From: JALOLV01 sp046295175
Lineage (GTDB): Bacteria; Bacteroidota; Bacteroidia; Cytophagales; Spirosomataceae
DNA length: 64,000 nt
Reading direction: 5' to 3'
Assembly (NCBI GenBank): GCA_046295175.1
Contig: JBKBNY010000014.1
Span: 1 to 64,000 of the forward strand
This document shows positions 62,446 to 64,000 of the stretch, one piece after another (positions within the stretch are counted from its first letter, which is position 1; each line of letters opens with the position of its first letter). The notes under the pieces are model-generated. The model did no database searches and was not told where the DNA came from. It was given only the letters and a program-made list of their open reading frames with translations. Made by a program: the position numbers and the translations under genes.

Positions 62446-64000
62446 ATGAAAAAAGCATTCTTCATCACCCTACTCATCATCAATCAACTGGCAAATGCCC
62501 AGACCATCGAAACATTCACCAAAGATTTTGAAAAAAAAGAAGGTTTCTTAAATTTTTATTGGGATTCTAAAAAAGGAAAAATCTACCTCGAAATCGATAA
62601 ATTCGATACCGAAATCCTGTATTATCCCACTTTGGCTCAAGGTGTTGGTTCAAACGACATCGGTCTCGACCGAGGTCGCCTCGGTCAAGAACACATCGTT
62701 AAATTTCAACGAACTGGCAATAAAATCTTGATGATTGAGCCAAATTATGGCTATCGTGCCATCTCAAATGACCCATTGGAACGCCGTGCGGTTGAGGAGT
62801 CTTTTGCTCAATCGGTACATTTTGGCTTTGAAGTTCTTGCCGAAACAAATGGCAAGGCTTTGGTAGATTTAACTCCGTTTTTGTTGCAAGATGCCGTAGG
62901 GGCCGTGCAAGCAATCACCCAAACCAAACAAGGAAGTTTCAGATTCGATGCTTCTCGCAGTGCGATTTATTTGCCAAGAACCAAAAATTTTCCGCTCAAT
63001 ACCGAATTTGAAGTTACAATTACCCTCACGGGTGATAATCCGGGGGCGTACCTGCGTGAAGTTGTGCCGACTCCAAATATCGTAACGATGCGTCAGCACC
63101 ATTCGTTTGTGGAATTACCAAAACTCGGAGAATTCAAAAAACGTGAATTTGACCCAAGAATCGGCTACATTAATATTTCGTATTTTGATTATGCAACCCC
63201 AATCAGCGAACCAATCGAGAAAAAATACATTGTTCGTCATCGCCTCGAAAAGAAAGACAAAAACTCAATGATGAGCGAGCCAGTCAAGCCAATCGTTTAT
63301 TACATGGACCCCGGTGCTCCTGAACCAATCCGCAGTGCATTGATGGAAGGAGCAGCTTGGTGGAATCAAGCATACGAAGCGGCTGGCTACAAAGATGCTT
63401 TCCAGGTAAAACTCCTACCCGAAGATGCCGACCCAATGGACATTCGTTATAACTTAATCCAGTGGGTGCATCGTAGTACACGTGGTTGGTCGTACGGCGG
63501 AAGTATCATCGACCCACGCACTGGCGAGATTCTAAAAGGAAAAGTCACATTGGGTTCGCTGCGGGTTCGTCAAGATTTCTTGATTGCTCAAGGTTTGGTT
63601 GGCAATTTTGATTCGGACACCAGTAATGTTTGGCAAATGAATAAAATGGCTTTAGACCGTCTCAAGCAATTGGCCGCACACGAGGTCGGACATACAATTG
63701 GCTTGCCACATAACTATATTGCCAGTACAAACGGACGTGCTTCGGTGATGGATTACCCACACCCTTTGGTCGATTACGCCAACGGAAAATTCGATTTATC
63801 ACGTGCTTACGCAATGGGTATCGGCGAATATGACAAAGCCTCAATCGTGTGGGGTTATCAAGATTTTGCTCCGAATCTTAATGAAAAAGAAGAATTAGAA
63901 AAAATTGTACAAACCACAATTCGTAAAGGATTGCGTTTCTTGACCGACCAAGATGCACGTCCAGAAGGGTCGGTTAGCCCAAGTACCCACCTTTGGGATA
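62446..64000 (+). CDS. Secreted zinc metalloprotease (DUF5117/DUF4953 type), C-terminus beyond window
   Basis: The first 518 residues are visible; the gene runs off the right edge. It has a signal peptide (MKKAFFITLLIINQLANAQ). A beta-rich DUF5117-like domain follows (FLNFYWDSKKGKIYLEIDKF, YYPTLAQGVGSNDIGLDRG). The gluzincin-like catalytic region contains LAAHEVGHTIGLPHN, with His412, Glu413, His416 and His422 as an extended HExxHxxGxxH zinc site. The family is common in Bacteroidota as zinc-dependent metalloproteases with unknown substrates. A near -7 box TATCTTTA lies ~30 nt upstream of the start. Confidence 0.9.
   Translation, partial: MKKAFFITLLIINQLANAQTIETFTKDFEKKEGFLNFYWDSKKGKIYLEIDKFDTEILYYPTLAQGVGSNDIGLDRGRLGQEHIVKFQRTGNKILMIEPNYGYRAISNDPLERRAVEESFAQSVHFGFEVLAETNGKALVDLTPFLLQDAVGAVQAITQTKQGSFRFDASRSAIYLPRTKNFPLNTEFEVTITLTGDNPGAYLREVVPTPNIVTMRQHHSFVELPKLGEFKKREFDPRIGYINISYFDYATPISEPIEKKYIVRHRLEKKDKNSMMSEPVKPIVYYMDPGAPEPIRSALMEGAAWWNQAYEAAGYKDAFQVKLLPEDADPMDIRYNLIQWVHRSTRGWSYGGSIIDPRTGEILKGKVTLGSLRVRQDFLIAQGLVGNFDSDTSNVWQMNKMALDRLKQLAAHEVGHTIGLPHNYIASTNGRASVMDYPHPLVDYANGKFDLSRAYAMGIGEYDKASIVWGYQDFAPNLNEKEELEKIVQTTIRKGLRFLTDQDARPEGSVSPSTHLWD

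Overview
The window looks like a chromosomal segment of a Bacteroidota bacterium, most likely order Cytophagales (Spirosoma/Emticicia-type relatives). The evidence is a SusC/SusD pair with a hybrid two-component regulator, several beta-propeller (reg_prop) sensor kinases, DUF4494 and DUF2304 proteins, AT-rich intergenic DNA, absence of obvious Shine-Dalgarno sequences, and promoter-like sites of the Bacteroidota form TTG-N20-TAnnTTTG. The genus is a guess. I saw no rRNA, tRNA, insertion sequence, prophage or CRISPR array.

Layout. (1) 1-10773, minus strand: an accessory surface-protein locus. Four collagen-like proteins share one N-terminal head, a Gly-X-Y stalk and two different C-terminal tips. 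They are interleaved with two 363-residue paralogues carrying a short C-terminal domain ending in Gly-Cys, and one secreted M28-type peptidase. The pair (GC-end protein + collagen-like protein) occurs twice in tandem. (2) 11041-16400: polysaccharide or glycan genes (GT2 glycosyltransferase, DUF2304 protein, methyltransferase, multi-TM TPR protein, UDP-glucose 6-dehydrogenase). (3) 16800-26426: housekeeping and signalling (DoxX-like, hydroxypyruvate isomerase-like, alpha/beta hydrolase, a TMEM220/propeller-kinase/LytTR operon, adenine deaminase, rhodanese), plus a 39-residue membrane ORF and a possible small RNA. (4) 26798-49461: a carbohydrate-utilization region: DUF1593 protein, hybrid two-component regulator, SusC, SusD, GH30, GH2, xylulokinase, purple-acid-phosphatase-like enzyme, dicarboxylate symporter, Uma2 protein, a second GH30 and a SemiSWEET. 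A coherent reading is sensing and import of a xylose- and hexose-containing glycan, debranching or cleavage by GH30 and GH2, and xylulose phosphorylation. (5) 49551-64000: amino-acid sulfur metabolism (gamma-lyase/synthase with divergent Lrp), NDH-2, a thioredoxin-like protein, DUF4494, a TonB-dependent receptor with a stand-alone carboxypeptidase-regulatory-domain protein, malate dehydrogenase, DUF1232, two tandem outer-membrane paralogues and a truncated zinc metalloprotease.

Intergenic DNA is rich in structure. There are well-formed terminators whose G-U pairs reveal the transcribed strand, and at least four families of short palindromic repeats, each seen twice: an 11-bp-period GTCATTC element, a CTGATAATCAG-centred hairpin, an ACCACAAAG-type element, and a GGCAGTC/GGTYGAAGAC element that flanks one gene in inverted orientation. 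The most novel-looking material is the head-stalk-tip collagen-like locus with its GC-end partner proteins, and these repeats.
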